Source: Candidatus Latescibacterota bacterium
GTDB taxonomy: Bacteria > Latescibacterota > UBA2968
Assembly: GCA_022823725.1 (NCBI GenBank)
Contig: JAJEHL010000004.1
Coordinates: forward strand, 1-64,000
Length of the DNA: 64,000 bases
Direction: 5' to 3'
Each line of letters opens with the position of its first letter. Within the stretch, counting starts at the first letter, position 1. Shown piece after piece: positions 17,364-26,489 of this stretch. A program made the translations under genes and the position numbers. The notes under the pieces are model-generated. The model was not told the origin of the DNA. It saw only the letters and a program-made list of their open reading frames with translations, and ran no database searches.

Positions 17364-17834
17364 TCAGACTGAAGTCAGGTCAAGAGCAAAGTGAACCTCG
17401 CCGCCAAAGTGACCATCTCGATGGTGGGTGATACGAAAACCGAACCGTTTGTAGAACGTGATAACCTCAGACCAAGTAGATGTCGTTTCCAGGACAATGC
17501 GTTGAAATCCCAACTCTTTAGCCTCTTGGCAGAGCCGTTCCAGTATTTGTCTGCCGATTCCTCGTCTCCGAAACTCCGGTGACACGGACATTCTGACTAT
17601 CTCTGCTACCTGATCTGACTTCGGAACCAGCGCGCCCGATCCAATAATCCTGCCATCAAACCAGGCGACCAGAAATGTGGCATCCTCGTAGTAGGCACCG
17701 ATGTCGTTCAAGTCTGGATTTAAGGTTGGATCAATTTCACCCCAGTGTTCGGCAAGGCCAGCTAAAATCAGGCTCTGGACAGCTTCTTGATCTTCGCTCT
17801 CAAATGGTTTTATTGAGATTTGCTGTGCATCCAT
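17364..17834 (-). CDS. GNAT-family N-acetyltransferase
   Basis: A 156-residue single-domain GNAT. The acetyl-CoA site RRRGIGRQ and the preceding EIVRMSVSP strand are typical, as is the C-terminal VITFYKRFGF. The ATG at 17834 is chosen; a GTG at 17855 overlaps the stop of the upstream trpD-like gene (GTGA) and would add seven residues. The acceptor substrate is unknown. It is one of several stand-alone GNAT genes in this stretch. Confidence 0.85.
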   Translation of the reverse strand: MDAQQISIKPFESEDQEAVQSLILAGLAEHWGEIDPTLNPDLNDIGAYYEDATFLVAWFDGRIIGSGALVPKSDQVAEIVRMSVSPEFRRRGIGRQILERLCQEAKELGFQRIVLETTSTWSEVITFYKRFGFRITHHRDGHFGGEVHFALDLTSV

Positions 17835-17851
17835 ATCTATTTTTCTCGTCT

Positions 17852-18868
17852 TCACTCCTGCCTGCTGGACAGTCGCCTGTATTCAAAAAATTTCTCTTGG
17901 ACCAACCCTTTTGTGAAGAGATCCTTGCTCAGATCAAAACCTTCCTTGATCGAATCTGTGCGTCCAAAACAGTAGAAAGCTGCACCGGCATTCAAACAGA
18001 CCAGGTCCAGAATTGATTTGGGGGTTTGGTACTGTAAAAGAGACAGGAAGATTTCTGCATTCTCATCACTATCACCACCTGGAATTTTACTGTAATCCCG
18101 TTTAGCTATCCCAAAATCTGAAGGCGAAATCTGGTATTCTCTGGTCACACCTTCGGTCACTTCAAAGATATGAGTGTGCCCAGAAATGGAGACCTCATCA
18201 ATCCCTGGCTCTCCGACAACAATCAAGAAGCGTTTACGCCCAAGATGGCGGAGTACTTCTACCAGTTGTCTGCCCATATCGACATCAATTGTTCCGAGTA
18301 TCTGATATTGAGGATAGGCCGGATTGCATAACGGAGCGCTGAGATTGAAAATCGTTCTTCTGTCAACCATTTGTCTGGCGGTCACCACTTTTTTCATTAC
18401 TGGATGGTATGTACGGGCAAACAGAAAACACACATTCGTCCTCTTGAAAATGTCCTCCAAACGGTCATCTTTGAAATCGAACTCGCAGTCGAGTTTCTCC
18501 AGCAAATCAAAGCTACCATTCGGTCTCTTTGAACCCTTATTTCCGTGTTTCACAACCGGAATGCCGCCAGCAGATAAGACGAATGCGGCGGTTGTCGATA
18601 CGTTGAATCGATTTAAACCGCTTCCTCCTGTGCCACACGAATCAATGACTCTGGAAGGGAGAGGAACAGGTCTTGATTTGGCCAATAAAGCTCTCGAAAA
18701 TCCGAGAATTTCATCGGCGGTTTCGCCCTTCTCAGAGAACGCTATGAGCAGTTCTGCGATCTGTTCGTCTGGCAGATTACTTTCCAGGATTGCACTCAGA
18801 CATTGTTCAGCTTCATCGGCCTGGAGCGATTCTCCCTCTTTGAGCTTATCAATGTATTTCGAGATCAG
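17852..18868 (-). CDS. Anthranilate phosphoribosyltransferase-like protein (TrpD family), probable CTG start
   Basis: A nucleoside phosphorylase/phosphoribosyltransferase-fold protein. PRPP and metal motifs are recognisable: DSCGTGGSG, NVSTTAAF, KHGNKGSKRPNGS, FNLSAPLCNPA and GIDEVS. The first standard in-frame start (TTG at 18685) would remove the N-terminal helical domain. Homology continues upstream in frame (LPDEQIAELLIAFSEKGET) to about 18868, where a CTG stands 8 bases after GGAG. A rare CTG start, or loss of the ATG, is therefore likely. With it the protein has about 338 residues, normal for TrpD. No other trp genes are near, so it may be a TrpD paralogue of another pathway. Confidence 0.72.
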   Translation of the reverse strand: MISKYIDKLKEGESLQADEAEQCLSAILESNLPDEQIAELLIAFSEKGETADEILGFSRALLAKSRPVPLPSRVIDSCGTGGSGLNRFNVSTTAAFVLSAGGIPVVKHGNKGSKRPNGSFDLLEKLDCEFDFKDDRLEDIFKRTNVCFLFARTYHPVMKKVVTARQMVDRRTIFNLSAPLCNPAYPQYQILGTIDVDMGRQLVEVLRHLGRKRFLIVVGEPGIDEVSISGHTHIFEVTEGVTREYQISPSDFGIAKRDYSKIPGGDSDENAEIFLSLLQYQTPKSILDLVCLNAGAAFYCFGRTDSIKEGFDLSKDLFTKGLVQEKFFEYRRLSSRQE

Positions 18869-18965
18869 ATGTATGTCTCCAGGATAATGCCGGTGGTTCT
18901 ACGCCCGGCAGGGTGTTTAACGTAGGGTAGGTTGTCGAATGGTCGAAGGAGCGCAGCGCCTGAAG

Positions 18966-18991
18966 CACGGACACATGGTTAAGCGTCCGTG
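18966..18991. terminator. Hairpin between gene blocks, possible terminator
   Basis: CACGGAC and GTCCGTG form a 7-bp stem with a 12-base loop. A T-rich run follows on the plus strand (18992-19005). The flanking genes are both minus-strand, so the orientation is unexpected. The adjoining 18911-18960 (TTTAACG, GTCGAATGGTCGAAGGAGCG) resembles the palindromic spacers at 17259 and 27263. Confidence 0.35.
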
Positions 18992-19005
18992 TTGTTTTTG
19001 TTATC

Positions 19006-20160
19006 TTATTTTTGGGTGGGAAATAAGGGTTGCAGAGAATTCTTGTCAGATAGCGTATCATCAAATGGTTCGATTTTATTATTCTCAACAATAACTGATG
19101 AACGATCTATTGGCGCAACATCAATTTCAACAACTAATATCTTTGGGTCGTTGGTATAAAAAACATTGTTCACAACAGTGTTATCCCTCCCCGTTGGAGC
19201 AGGGATATTTTTCTGATCAAGATAGTCCACCCTTACTGGATCGTCTGTTTTTTTATTTACAACCTGAATATATCGAGTCAGGCTCTTATTAGATCCGACG
19301 AATTTATTATCCTCTATGATGTTGGCAAATCCCGCTATTTTGACAACTTTTTCATTGTAGGATTTTTCATAACAGTATAGAATATTATTCCGGACGGTTA
19401 CAAATGAGGCCGCGTATTTGATATCGATATATTGCCCCAGTAATCCCGGTCCCAATATGCTTTCCTCAATTGTGATATTATGGGCTCTTGCCATTTTTCC
19501 TCTTTCTTCAAGCCCTTTTGATGAACCAATATAAAAGCCTTCTCCTTCATGAGCGTTATAATCTTTATCCAACCATTCTCCAATATGATGGATTTTCATT
19601 CTTCTAAAGGTGTTATGGTGACTTTCATTCCTGATAGCTACAGCAGTGTTATGTGTATGATGTATATGCACATCTTCAATAATATTATGGTGTGATCCCG
19701 GTCCCAATAAATATAAACCGATACGAAAACCATGCGTGTTCCAATACCCCTTGTGTAGAGACACTTTCTTCCCGGTTATTTCTATGCGAGAAATGCTCCA
19801 GAACGAGCCACTTAGTTTGATTGCTACCAAATCCGCTTCCTTTTTTTGGCCCACTGTGGAAATTACAGCATATCGACCCTGGCCTGTGCTGTCTTTTGAT
19901 GTAAGGGTGATTCTATTTTTATCGGACCCATTTGCATGTAGCTTAAAACTCTTATCGATTTCATACACTTTGCCGCCCTGAAGCACAATCGTATCACCTG
20001 GCTTGACGGTATCCAATGCATCGTAAACATCCTTGCTTGTAGCGCATTGATAAATATCGTTAGCGTAAAGCACATTGATATTGGCAATCAACAGGGAAAA
20101 AGAAATAATCAAAGAGGGCAAGCGTCTTTTAGGGGCTAAATTGTTAATGACGTTTTTCAT
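19006..20160 (-). CDS. Exported right-handed parallel beta-helix protein (pectate/chondroitin lyase-like)
   Basis: A 384-residue protein with a signal peptide (LIISFSLLIANINVLYA). The body consists of beta-helix rungs such as NIIEDVHIHHTHNTAVAIRN, HNTFRRMKIHHIGE, HNITIEESILGPG and FVTVRNNILYC, as in pectate lyase, alginate lyase PL6 and chondroitinase B. The start MKNVINN (20160) is preferred; an ATG nine bases upstream is possible. The gene is clearly more AT-rich than its neighbours, suggesting a different origin. Substrate not assignable. Confidence 0.72.
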   Translation of the reverse strand: MKNVINNLAPKRRLPSLIISFSLLIANINVLYANDIYQCATSKDVYDALDTVKPGDTIVLQGGKVYEIDKSFKLHANGSDKNRITLTSKDSTGQGRYAVISTVGQKKEADLVAIKLSGSFWSISRIEITGKKVSLHKGYWNTHGFRIGLYLLGPGSHHNIIEDVHIHHTHNTAVAIRNESHHNTFRRMKIHHIGEWLDKDYNAHEGEGFYIGSSKGLEERGKMARAHNITIEESILGPGLLGQYIDIKYAASFVTVRNNILYCYEKSYNEKVVKIAGFANIIEDNKFVGSNKSLTRYIQVVNKKTDDPVRVDYLDQKNIPAPTGRDNTVVNNVFYTNDPKILVVEIDVAPIDRSSVIVENNKIEPFDDTLSDKNSLQPLFPTQK

Positions 20161-20181
20161 ATATTCCATACCATATCGTTC

Positions 20182-20970
20182 TCAGCCAACAAAGTCATGG
20201 ATTCTTTGATATACGCTCAATTTGTCCTGATCCAATTCCTGCCCATACTCCTGGAAGAATAGAGGAATCCACTCAGTGCCAAGGTTTCTGCGAATGGTAT
20301 AACAGACTGCGACGAAGTCGAGATACCGATCTCCGACGCCTGCATAGCCCAAATCAATGTAACCGCTCAGGTGGCCATTATGAATCATAATGTTGGGCAG
20401 GCAATAATCCCCGTGGGTGAACACCAGGTCCTCTGGCGGGAGGTCGGCCCGTATGCTGTCCAGTTCGTCCCGAAGAACATTCCTCGTTTCACCATTTGGT
20501 ATTTGACCGTCCAATACGCCTGAGTTTATCAGGTCTGTTGCCCACGCAAAATAGCGTTCCATGCGCCAATCCAATGGGCACGAGTTGACAGGTATCGCGT
20601 GAATCTCGCGAAGTCCGTGAGCAAACATGCGTACGAGGCCCGGAATATCACTTTTGGCGTCTTTGTGGATACCAGAGACACCAGCGATTCGAGTCATGAG
20701 CAGATACTGAGTATTATCTTCTTCGTGGTAGCAAACCACGCGAGGCACGCTCAATTTGCCGTGCAGCCAGGACATGGCGGCCTGTTCGGCGAGGAGGCCA
20801 GGCTCCTGCGGCGCAACAAGCGAATCTCTGACTTTGAGGAACAAGCCGCGCTTACTCGGATGGGTAAATGAGAATACATCGGCACACGATGCTGTCCTGA
20901 GATTGTTGCCATTTGAGGTGAAACCCTTCAGGTGGACTTGAACCGAATTTGGTAGATCCTGGACTTTCAA
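20182..20970 (-). CDS. Aminoglycoside 3'-phosphotransferase-like kinase, APH(3') type
   Basis: A 262-residue protein, the usual length of APH(3') enzymes. The Brenner motif VFTHGDYCLPNIMI (catalytic Asp, metal Asn), the DFG-like YIDLGYAGVGDRYLD and the C-terminal RNLGTEW...LFFQEYG closely follow the APH(3')-III pattern. It would phosphorylate aminoglycosides with ATP or GTP, but activity on drugs cannot be known from sequence alone. It lies in the GNAT/methyltransferase stretch and is followed upstream by an MFS exporter on the same strand. Confidence 0.82.
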   Translation of the reverse strand: MKVQDLPNSVQVHLKGFTSNGNNLRTASCADVFSFTHPSKRGLFLKVRDSLVAPQEPGLLAEQAAMSWLHGKLSVPRVVCYHEEDNTQYLLMTRIAGVSGIHKDAKSDIPGLVRMFAHGLREIHAIPVNSCPLDWRMERYFAWATDLINSGVLDGQIPNGETRNVLRDELDSIRADLPPEDLVFTHGDYCLPNIMIHNGHLSGYIDLGYAGVGDRYLDFVAVCYTIRRNLGTEWIPLFFQEYGQELDQDKLSVYQRIHDFVG

Positions 20971-21011
20971 GGCTAACCTGCCTTTGAGAGTTACATAAAG
21001 TATATTAACGC

Positions 21012-22181
21012 TTACATCTGTTTTGGGGCGTGCGATTCCCGCAAAAACGCAAAGATCACAAAGAGTGCAAAGAATGCCGGAAGGACTGCCAACAATAATG
21101 GATAGGCCATTTCGCCTGTCATTCCGAGTGCTACTACTCCAAGCAGCGGAGCGATCAACAAAGAGAGATCCATGAGGGAATCAAATGCCCCCATGGCGGC
21201 TCCTATATATGACGTGTCAAACGCCTCCGAAGCGTACACGAATGATAATAAGTATGGAACTGCATTTGTAAGACAGAAGAGAACGTAGAACCCTATCAGC
21301 AGGGATAGACTGTCGGCATAGACCAGCCCCACGCCCGATAGGACCAGGAGCCCAAGAGATGCAAGAACCCAAAGCTTTCGTCCCACCTTCTCAGAGATTA
21401 CTCCGGTGAAGTATGAGGACACACTGAATGCAAATGAACCTGTTGCCAGAATTAGCCCGATTTCCCATGCATCGAGTCCCAGTATCTCGCCCTTTGTCGG
21501 CACAAATACTCCGAAAATCCCGAAGGCAAACAGGCCCGCAAACCCCATCAGGAGATAGACGAATACACGACTGTTCCCAAAGGTTGCACCAAGGCTGCGA
21601 AAAACGCCCAGATTGTGCTCCGATGAGGCCCGTTCTCCACCCTTGATCAAATAAAAAGCAGCACAGAAGGCCACGAGCGAGAGAAGCCCATCTATAAGGA
21701 ATGGGGCACGAAGCGAAGCCAATGAAAGTGCTGCTCCTATGGCGGGGCCAACCACGAAGGACAGTCCCTGACTGCTTCTGAGGATTCCGAAGAATCGTCC
21801 TGGGGCATCCTTGCCAAGCGTTGAAGTGATTGCCAGGAGAGCGGGCATCGAGATAGCATCAGCGACACCGCCGAGAACTCGAAGAACTACCAGATGGACC
21901 CAGTCGCTCGCCATTAGACACAAAAGAGATGAAACTGAACCGAGGGCTGTACCTACCAGAATGAGACGTTTCCGTGAGAAGCGGTCCGCAAGGGCACCTG
22001 CGAAGAATTGGGCGACTACCACTGTGGCAAGAGCCGCCGACACGACTATGGGGATCTGGTACGTTTTGGCCCCGAGTTCCGTGCTGAGTCGTGGCAATAC
22101 GGGAAGGCTGACGAGAGTACTCAGGAAGATGATGAACGCCATCAATCCGATGGCATACATCCTGTGCAGGTCAGATGTCAT
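21012..22181 (-). CDS. MFS transporter, drug-efflux type
   Basis: A 389-residue integral membrane protein with about 12 hydrophobic segments. Motif A of the major facilitator superfamily is present after the second segment (GALADRFSRKRLILVG), and a degenerate copy (GVISEKVGRKLWV) in the second half shows the usual 6+6 duplication. The closest layout is the 12-helix TetA/Bcr-like efflux group. Substrate unknown. It may be in an operon with the APH-like gene, 41 bases downstream. Confidence 0.82.
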   Translation of the reverse strand: MTSDLHRMYAIGLMAFIIFLSTLVSLPVLPRLSTELGAKTYQIPIVVSAALATVVVAQFFAGALADRFSRKRLILVGTALGSVSSLLCLMASDWVHLVVLRVLGGVADAISMPALLAITSTLGKDAPGRFFGILRSSQGLSFVVGPAIGAALSLASLRAPFLIDGLLSLVAFCAAFYLIKGGERASSEHNLGVFRSLGATFGNSRVFVYLLMGFAGLFAFGIFGVFVPTKGEILGLDAWEIGLILATGSFAFSVSSYFTGVISEKVGRKLWVLASLGLLVLSGVGLVYADSLSLLIGFYVLFCLTNAVPYLLSFVYASEAFDTSYIGAAMGAFDSLMDLSLLIAPLLGVVALGMTGEMAYPLLLAVLPAFFALFVIFAFLRESHAPKQM

Positions 22182-22214
22182 TCCCCCTCCTCTACGGTGA
22201 TCTCAGCAGGTCGT

Positions 22215-23207
22215 TTACATCGCTAAGATATTGTCGATTGTCTGCAGTTCGTCTTCGGTGAAATTCAGGTTGTCGAGGGCACCGACGCTGTCCTCGATTT
22301 GTTCGGGACGGCTGGCTCCACAAAGCGCCGTCGTGACCGCCTCTTGCCGAAGGACCCAGGCGATAGCCATCTGGGCGAGGGTCTGACCGCGGGCGCAGGC
22401 GTGGTCGTTGAGCTTGCTGATTTTGCCGATGGTTTTTTCGTCGAGGCGATTTTTGAGCGGGTGACCCGGGCGAGCGGCGCGGGAGTCTGCGGGAATGCCG
22501 TCCAGGTATTTATCCGTGAGCATGCCGCTGTTGAGGATGGAGAAGGCGATGCAGCCGATGCCTTCCTCGCGCAGTACGTCGAAGAGGCCATTGTTTTCGG
22601 GTTGTCGGGTGAGCAGATTGTATTTGGGCTGATGGATCAGGCAGGGCGTACCTAAGTCGCGTAAGATTTGCGCGGCCTCTCTGGTTTTATCGGGCGGATA
22701 ATTGGAGATGCCAACGTAGAGGGCGCGACCTGAGCGGACGGCAAAATCGAGGGCACCCATGGTTTCTTCAAGCGGCGTGTCGGGATCGGGGCGATGGTGG
22801 TAGAAAATATCGACATAGTCTATCCCCAGGCGTTTGAGACTTTGATCGAGGCTGGCAACGAGGTATTTCCGCGAGCCAAAATTGCCATAGGGTCCGGGCC
22901 ACATATCAAATCCGGCTTTGGTGGAGATGATCAGTTCGTCCCGGTAGGGCGATAGGTCGAGCTGGAGGATGTGACCGAGGGTCTCTTCGGCAGAGCCATA
23001 GGGCGGTCCATAGTTGTTGGCCAGGTCCAGGTGTGTGATGCCGTGATCAAAGGCGGTGCGCACCGTAGCACGCCCGGTTTCAAATATATCGACGCCGCCA
23101 AAATTATGCCATAGACCGAGAGAGATCAGGGGTAGTTGAATGCCGCTATTGCCGCATCGTCTATATATCATGTTATCGTAACGCGATTGGGATGGGAAGT
23201 CGGACAT
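22215..23207 (-). CDS. Aldo/keto reductase, YghZ/Gpr-like
   Basis: A 330-residue AKR14-type reductase closely following E. coli YghZ (L-glyceraldehyde 3-phosphate reductase). Catalytic residues are visible: Asp and Tyr in HLDLANNYGPPYG, Lys in ISTKAGFDMWPG and His in FYHHRPD. The NADPH site shows GASRPEQIEDSV. The start at 23207 has AAGGAG upstream. The C-terminus is about 15 residues shorter than YghZ. A role in detoxifying reactive aldehydes is known for the family; here it is inferred. Confidence 0.85.
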   Translation of the reverse strand: MSDFPSQSRYDNMIYRRCGNSGIQLPLISLGLWHNFGGVDIFETGRATVRTAFDHGITHLDLANNYGPPYGSAEETLGHILQLDLSPYRDELIISTKAGFDMWPGPYGNFGSRKYLVASLDQSLKRLGIDYVDIFYHHRPDPDTPLEETMGALDFAVRSGRALYVGISNYPPDKTREAAQILRDLGTPCLIHQPKYNLLTRQPENNGLFDVLREEGIGCIAFSILNSGMLTDKYLDGIPADSRAARPGHPLKNRLDEKTIGKISKLNDHACARGQTLAQMAIAWVLRQEAVTTALCGASRPEQIEDSVGALDNLNFTEDELQTIDNILAM

Positions 23208-23291
23208 GAAGGCTCCTTGCTATAGAATGGTTTGTTCACTCCTCATTAGTTGATCGCCGAAAGAATCGCCCACTTGGAGGCGGTTAAACCA

Positions 23292-23343
23292 GCTAACGTG
23301 TTAGTGCCCCGAACCGCTGCGTGGTTCGGGGCACTTTGTTAGC
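23292..23343. repeat. Perfect GC-rich palindrome flanked by GCTAAC and GTTAGC (attC-like copy 2)
   Basis: GCTAAC at 23292-23297 and GTTAGC at 23338-23343 bracket a perfect 12-bp stem (GTGCCCCGAACC 23304-23315 with GGTTCGGGGCAC 23323-23334, 7-base loop). This is the best-preserved copy of the element also seen at 17259 and 27263, and it lies directly downstream of the HigBA pair. It could instead act as a rho-independent-like hairpin, but no T-tract follows on the minus strand. Confidence 0.55.
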
Positions 23344-23367
23344 AGACGTTGTCCTTCAAGGAACGAG

Positions 23368-23676
23368 TTACCCATCTCTATCCAGGTGCGGTCGCACTTC
23401 TCGCTCCAGGCGGTCCGATAGATCGTCCTCTGCTACATCCAGTGCATAGTCCATCTGAATGCCCATCCAGAATTTGGGTGACATGTTGAAGTAGCGAGCG
23501 AGTCTCAGGGCCGTATCAGCAGTAATGCCTCGTTTTCCCAACACAATCTCGTTTATACGTCGGGGTGCCACACTGATGGAAAGCGCGAGGTGGTTTTGAC
23601 TCAGATTCATCGGCTTGAGGAACTCTTCCAACAACACTTCCCCGGGATGAACAGGAGCCAATTTCTGAGCACACAT
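23368..23676 (-). CDS. higA: HigA-type antitoxin
   Basis: A 102-residue XRE helix-turn-helix protein. HPGEVLLEEFLKPMNLSQNHLA and RRINEIVLGKRGITADTALRLARYF are the HigA signature. It lies 12 bases after the toxin gene on the same strand, in the toxin-first order typical of higBA. It should neutralise HigB and repress the promoter upstream of 23970. Confidence 0.93.
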   Translation of the reverse strand: MCAQKLAPVHPGEVLLEEFLKPMNLSQNHLALSISVAPRRINEIVLGKRGITADTALRLARYFNMSPKFWMGIQMDYALDVAEDDLSDRLEREVRPHLDRDG

Positions 23677-23688
23677 AGGTCTGTCTCC

Positions 23689-23970
23689 TTAGTGATAGTC
23701 CACAATCTCAACGTTGTAGGCATCCCCATTTCGCCAGGTGAAACAGATTCGCCATTGGTCGTTGATTCGAATGCTATACTGGCCTGCCCGATCGCCACGA
23801 AGTTTCTCGAGGCGATTAGCTGGTGGCACCCGAAGATCAGCTAATGTCGTTGAACGATTGAGCATGCGAAGCTTGCGAAGGGCGGTCTGTTGAATATCGC
23901 TGGGTAGCTTTCCAGATCGGATGCGTTGGAATATTCGTCGGGTTTCTCGATCTCTGAAGGATCGTATCAT
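23689..23970 (-). CDS. higB: HigB-type toxin (RelE fold mRNA interferase)
   Basis: A 93-residue RelE/HigB-superfamily protein: MIRSFRDRETRRIF, LRVPPANRLEKLRGDRAG and YSIRINDQWRICFTW are the conserved blocks, ending with EIVDYH. Full length for the family. Members cleave ribosome-bound mRNA. Paired with higA downstream. Confidence 0.93.
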   Translation of the reverse strand: MIRSFRDRETRRIFQRIRSGKLPSDIQQTALRKLRMLNRSTTLADLRVPPANRLEKLRGDRAGQYSIRINDQWRICFTWRNGDAYNVEIVDYH

Positions 23971-24061
23971 GCATACAATATATAACGTTAAGCATTAAAC
24001 GACAAGCGTTATACTGGACAGAAATACAACCTATGGCGAAATTTGCTATAGAATCGTTTGC

Positions 24062-24511
24062 TCACGCCTCATCGCGTAACGCCAGATGAAAGCCATGCCA
24101 GTCATCGAGATCGTTAAGGTCGGTTCCGAGCCACTCTTTGCCAGACTGAGGCAACCCAAGAACCTCAAGCATTTCGCTTCGGCCAGGCTCTGGCTTGGGG
24201 AACGAGAGGATGCGTTCGTTGAATTGGTCAATTGCCTCCGGGGTCAGGATTCCCGGTTTCGCATTTTTCTTCACCCAGGCCTCGAACGCCAGGTAGTCCG
24301 GCTGCGACGCGCTTACGAAAGCGACAGCAGCGGTCGAATCAATTCCCAGAGCGTCGAGTAGCAGGCCATCGAATCCCCCTTCACCCGCTCTGTATTCATC
24401 TGCCAATTTGCCCTTTGCCGACAGACGCATTTTCAACCATAGCCTCGGAAGGTGAACTATGCCCAACGGCCCCTTCGTCCGGGTGCTGATGAGTGGAATA
24501 TATGTCTCCAT
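24062..24511 (-). CDS. DUF5069-family protein
   Basis: A 149-residue protein with an LPRLWLKMRLSAKGKL block, LGIDSTAAVAF, AWVKKN and FNERIL, matching the DUF5069 layout as I recall it. Function unknown. The start METYIPLIS at 24511 has a strong AAGGAG site. No signal peptide. It is one of the single small genes between HigBA and the methyltransferase. Confidence 0.65.
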   Translation of the reverse strand: METYIPLISTRTKGPLGIVHLPRLWLKMRLSAKGKLADEYRAGEGGFDGLLLDALGIDSTAAVAFVSASQPDYLAFEAWVKKNAKPGILTPEAIDQFNERILSFPKPEPGRSEMLEVLGLPQSGKEWLGTDLNDLDDWHGFHLALRDEA

Positions 24512-24531
24512 TGCGAGTCTCCTTATAGTGA

Positions 24532-25401
24532 TTATTGTGTACGGCATCCTTTAGATTTGTCGGGGTAGAGTGATTGGGACGGCTCAGGGCGCGCATCCCT
24601 CGTTGCTTTGTGATTCACATCAGGGCTTTCGACCGTCTTTCCGAAGCCTCCGTAGAGCGCGAACAGACCTTTCTTCCAAAGTACATCAACGCTCTCAAAC
24701 CCGACTTTTGATAGCAGAGAGAGATGATGAGGAATATCCAACGGAGAATCTTCTATCAAAGAGTTCTTCAGGATCGGCTCAACTCTATCTTCTGGAAAGT
24801 TCCGTCGGAGCAACTCAGCCCAATCCTCGAATCCAAGCATGGTCAGTTCTGCTTTTGAGCCGTGAACGTGATCAAGACACAGAAAGCATCCGCCTGGCTT
24901 GATCCAATTGCGAATCCGTGCGTATAGACCCTCGTATTCCGATTCTATTCTGCCATGACACAGCGCATACGATGAGACAACACAATCAAACGAATCGGCT
25001 TCAAGTTGTACATCATCATTTGCGAATAAATCCCCGGCAACGGTTCTGAACTCAGCACCGATCTCCTCCAGCTGTCTCGCTGCTTCCTTCAGAAGCTTTT
25101 CCGATATATCCACGAGCGTAACCTGACTCTGGGGAAACCGCCCCAAAACAAGCTTCGAGAGCCTGCCCGTTCCAGCTCCCAGGTCCAGAACAGAAGGGGC
25201 AGGCGGAACAAGGGTGGCCATAGTTCGGAACATGAGATCGTGCGTGTACTGGAAGTCGGGTGAGACCTTGCTCGCATTTGGGAAAAAATTGAAAGCGTCA
25301 GCCACATCCCGAAAACCCTGGTTAACCTGCTCCCGCGTCTCCTTGATGGCAATTCCTTGATCCAGCATATCCCGAATCTCTGAAAACATACGGTCGTCCA
25401 T
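24532..25401 (-). CDS. Class I SAM-dependent methyltransferase
   Basis: A 289-residue protein. Motif I is SVLDLGAGTGRLSKL, with the acidic end of strand 2 in VTLVDISEKLL and motif IV in FDCVVSSYALCH, followed by WIKPGGCFLCLDHV. The start MDDRMFSEI (25401) is supported by GGAG seven bases before it. The acceptor substrate cannot be read from sequence. The C-terminus (residues 260-289) is polar and probably disordered. Confidence 0.85.
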   Translation of the reverse strand: MDDRMFSEIRDMLDQGIAIKETREQVNQGFRDVADAFNFFPNASKVSPDFQYTHDLMFRTMATLVPPAPSVLDLGAGTGRLSKLVLGRFPQSQVTLVDISEKLLKEAARQLEEIGAEFRTVAGDLFANDDVQLEADSFDCVVSSYALCHGRIESEYEGLYARIRNWIKPGGCFLCLDHVHGSKAELTMLGFEDWAELLRRNFPEDRVEPILKNSLIEDSPLDIPHHLSLLSKVGFESVDVLWKKGLFALYGGFGKTVESPDVNHKATRDARPEPSQSLYPDKSKGCRTQ

Positions 25402-25456
25402 TCTAAGTCTCCACAATGTCTCTACGGTTCTGCTGTGTCCCCGTCTTCCTGCATGC

Positions 25457-25864
25457 TCAGTCACACGCTTGCTGCTCAAAATTCCTCACGATCATTCCAC
25501 GCGCTTTCTCAAAGCCAAGTCTTCCGTAGAATCTCTGGACCTCTTGGTCACAGATCAGGTCAATCATGTAGAGATCTTTGAGTTTTCGGACCATGCGTCT
25601 GACCAGATTAGATCCGATGCCTTTCCCTTGCCATTCCGGCAGCACCTCAAGATGTGGGATATAGGCGCACGAAACACCGTCCGATATGGCGCTGATGAAG
25701 CCAATCACCTTCCCCTCAGAAGAGACTGCAAGAACCACGTAGTCGCTTCCCTTTAGGATTCTTAGATGCGTCTCGGGGGAGGGAGGGTTAGGCCATCCGA
25801 CAAAGAACCCCTTTAGGTTGTTTGATTCGATCCCGTCAGCAGTGTCTTGATATATAATCTGCAT
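25457..25864 (-). CDS. GNAT-family N-acetyltransferase
   Basis: A 135-residue GNAT: LEVLPEWQGKGIGSNLVRR is the acetyl-CoA loop and QRFYGRLGFE the C-terminal strand-helix. The start MQIIYQD at 25864 is preferred because the family's N-terminus begins there; a GTG at 25894 with GAGGAG upstream is an alternative. Substrate unknown. Confidence 0.83.
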   Translation of the reverse strand: MQIIYQDTADGIESNNLKGFFVGWPNPPSPETHLRILKGSDYVVLAVSSEGKVIGFISAISDGVSCAYIPHLEVLPEWQGKGIGSNLVRRMVRKLKDLYMIDLICDQEVQRFYGRLGFEKARGMIVRNFEQQACD

Positions 25865-25961
25865 TGTCAGCAGCGCCTCGCCAGGGTTGGCCACACTATG
25901 AGTTACTCCTCAAGAAGAGATGATTTTTCGGGTGTTGTGTTTCTCTTTTCGATTGGACATT

Positions 25962-26456
25962 TCACACAAAATCGGAGGAAAGCGCTCCCAAAAATCCAAC
26001 TCGCTTTTCGGGATCCCGGTATTGAATCAGTTCGTAGTGCCCAATCATAAATCCTTGTGCTTCCCAGAATTTCAAGGCTTCTGGATTGTCCCGTCGGACA
26101 TTTAAATCGATCCGATCAACTCCCAGGCTATCGGTAATTTCTATGGCTGATTTTACCAGGAACGTCCCAATGCCTCTCCTGCGCCTGGCGGGAACAACGT
26201 AGAAGTCGTTTATCTCTGCTCTGGTGTCAGAGATGGCGAATGAAATAAATCCCACTGGGGATCCTTCGCTTAGCCCCCAAAATACCCTTGTTTCAGTGCT
26301 GGAAAGGGGAAATCGATCTGCGAAATACGAATCCCGACTATCAGGTGTACATACCGTATCTGCATGTGGCATAATCTCCAGCCAGTAAGCTTCGACGAGT
26401 GGACGAAATCGGTTCTGGTCGGCTGGAATTACCCGTTCAAAATTAATGCGTTCCAT
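25962..26456 (-). CDS. GNAT-family N-acetyltransferase
   Basis: A 164-residue GNAT: AEINDFYVVPARRRRGIGTFLV is the core motif and ALKFWEAQGF the C-terminal element. The first 50 residues (ERVIPADQNRFRPLVEAYW) are the usual alpha1-alpha2 region. No clear ribosome site precedes the ATG. The gene follows a spacer with two GTTAGC boxes. Confidence 0.83.
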   Translation of the reverse strand: MERINFERVIPADQNRFRPLVEAYWLEIMPHADTVCTPDSRDSYFADRFPLSSTETRVFWGLSEGSPVGFISFAISDTRAEINDFYVVPARRRRGIGTFLVKSAIEITDSLGVDRIDLNVRRDNPEALKFWEAQGFMIGHYELIQYRDPEKRVGFLGALSSDFV

Positions 26457-26489
26457 AATAAATCAGACTCGTTCTATGCCATTTTATGT

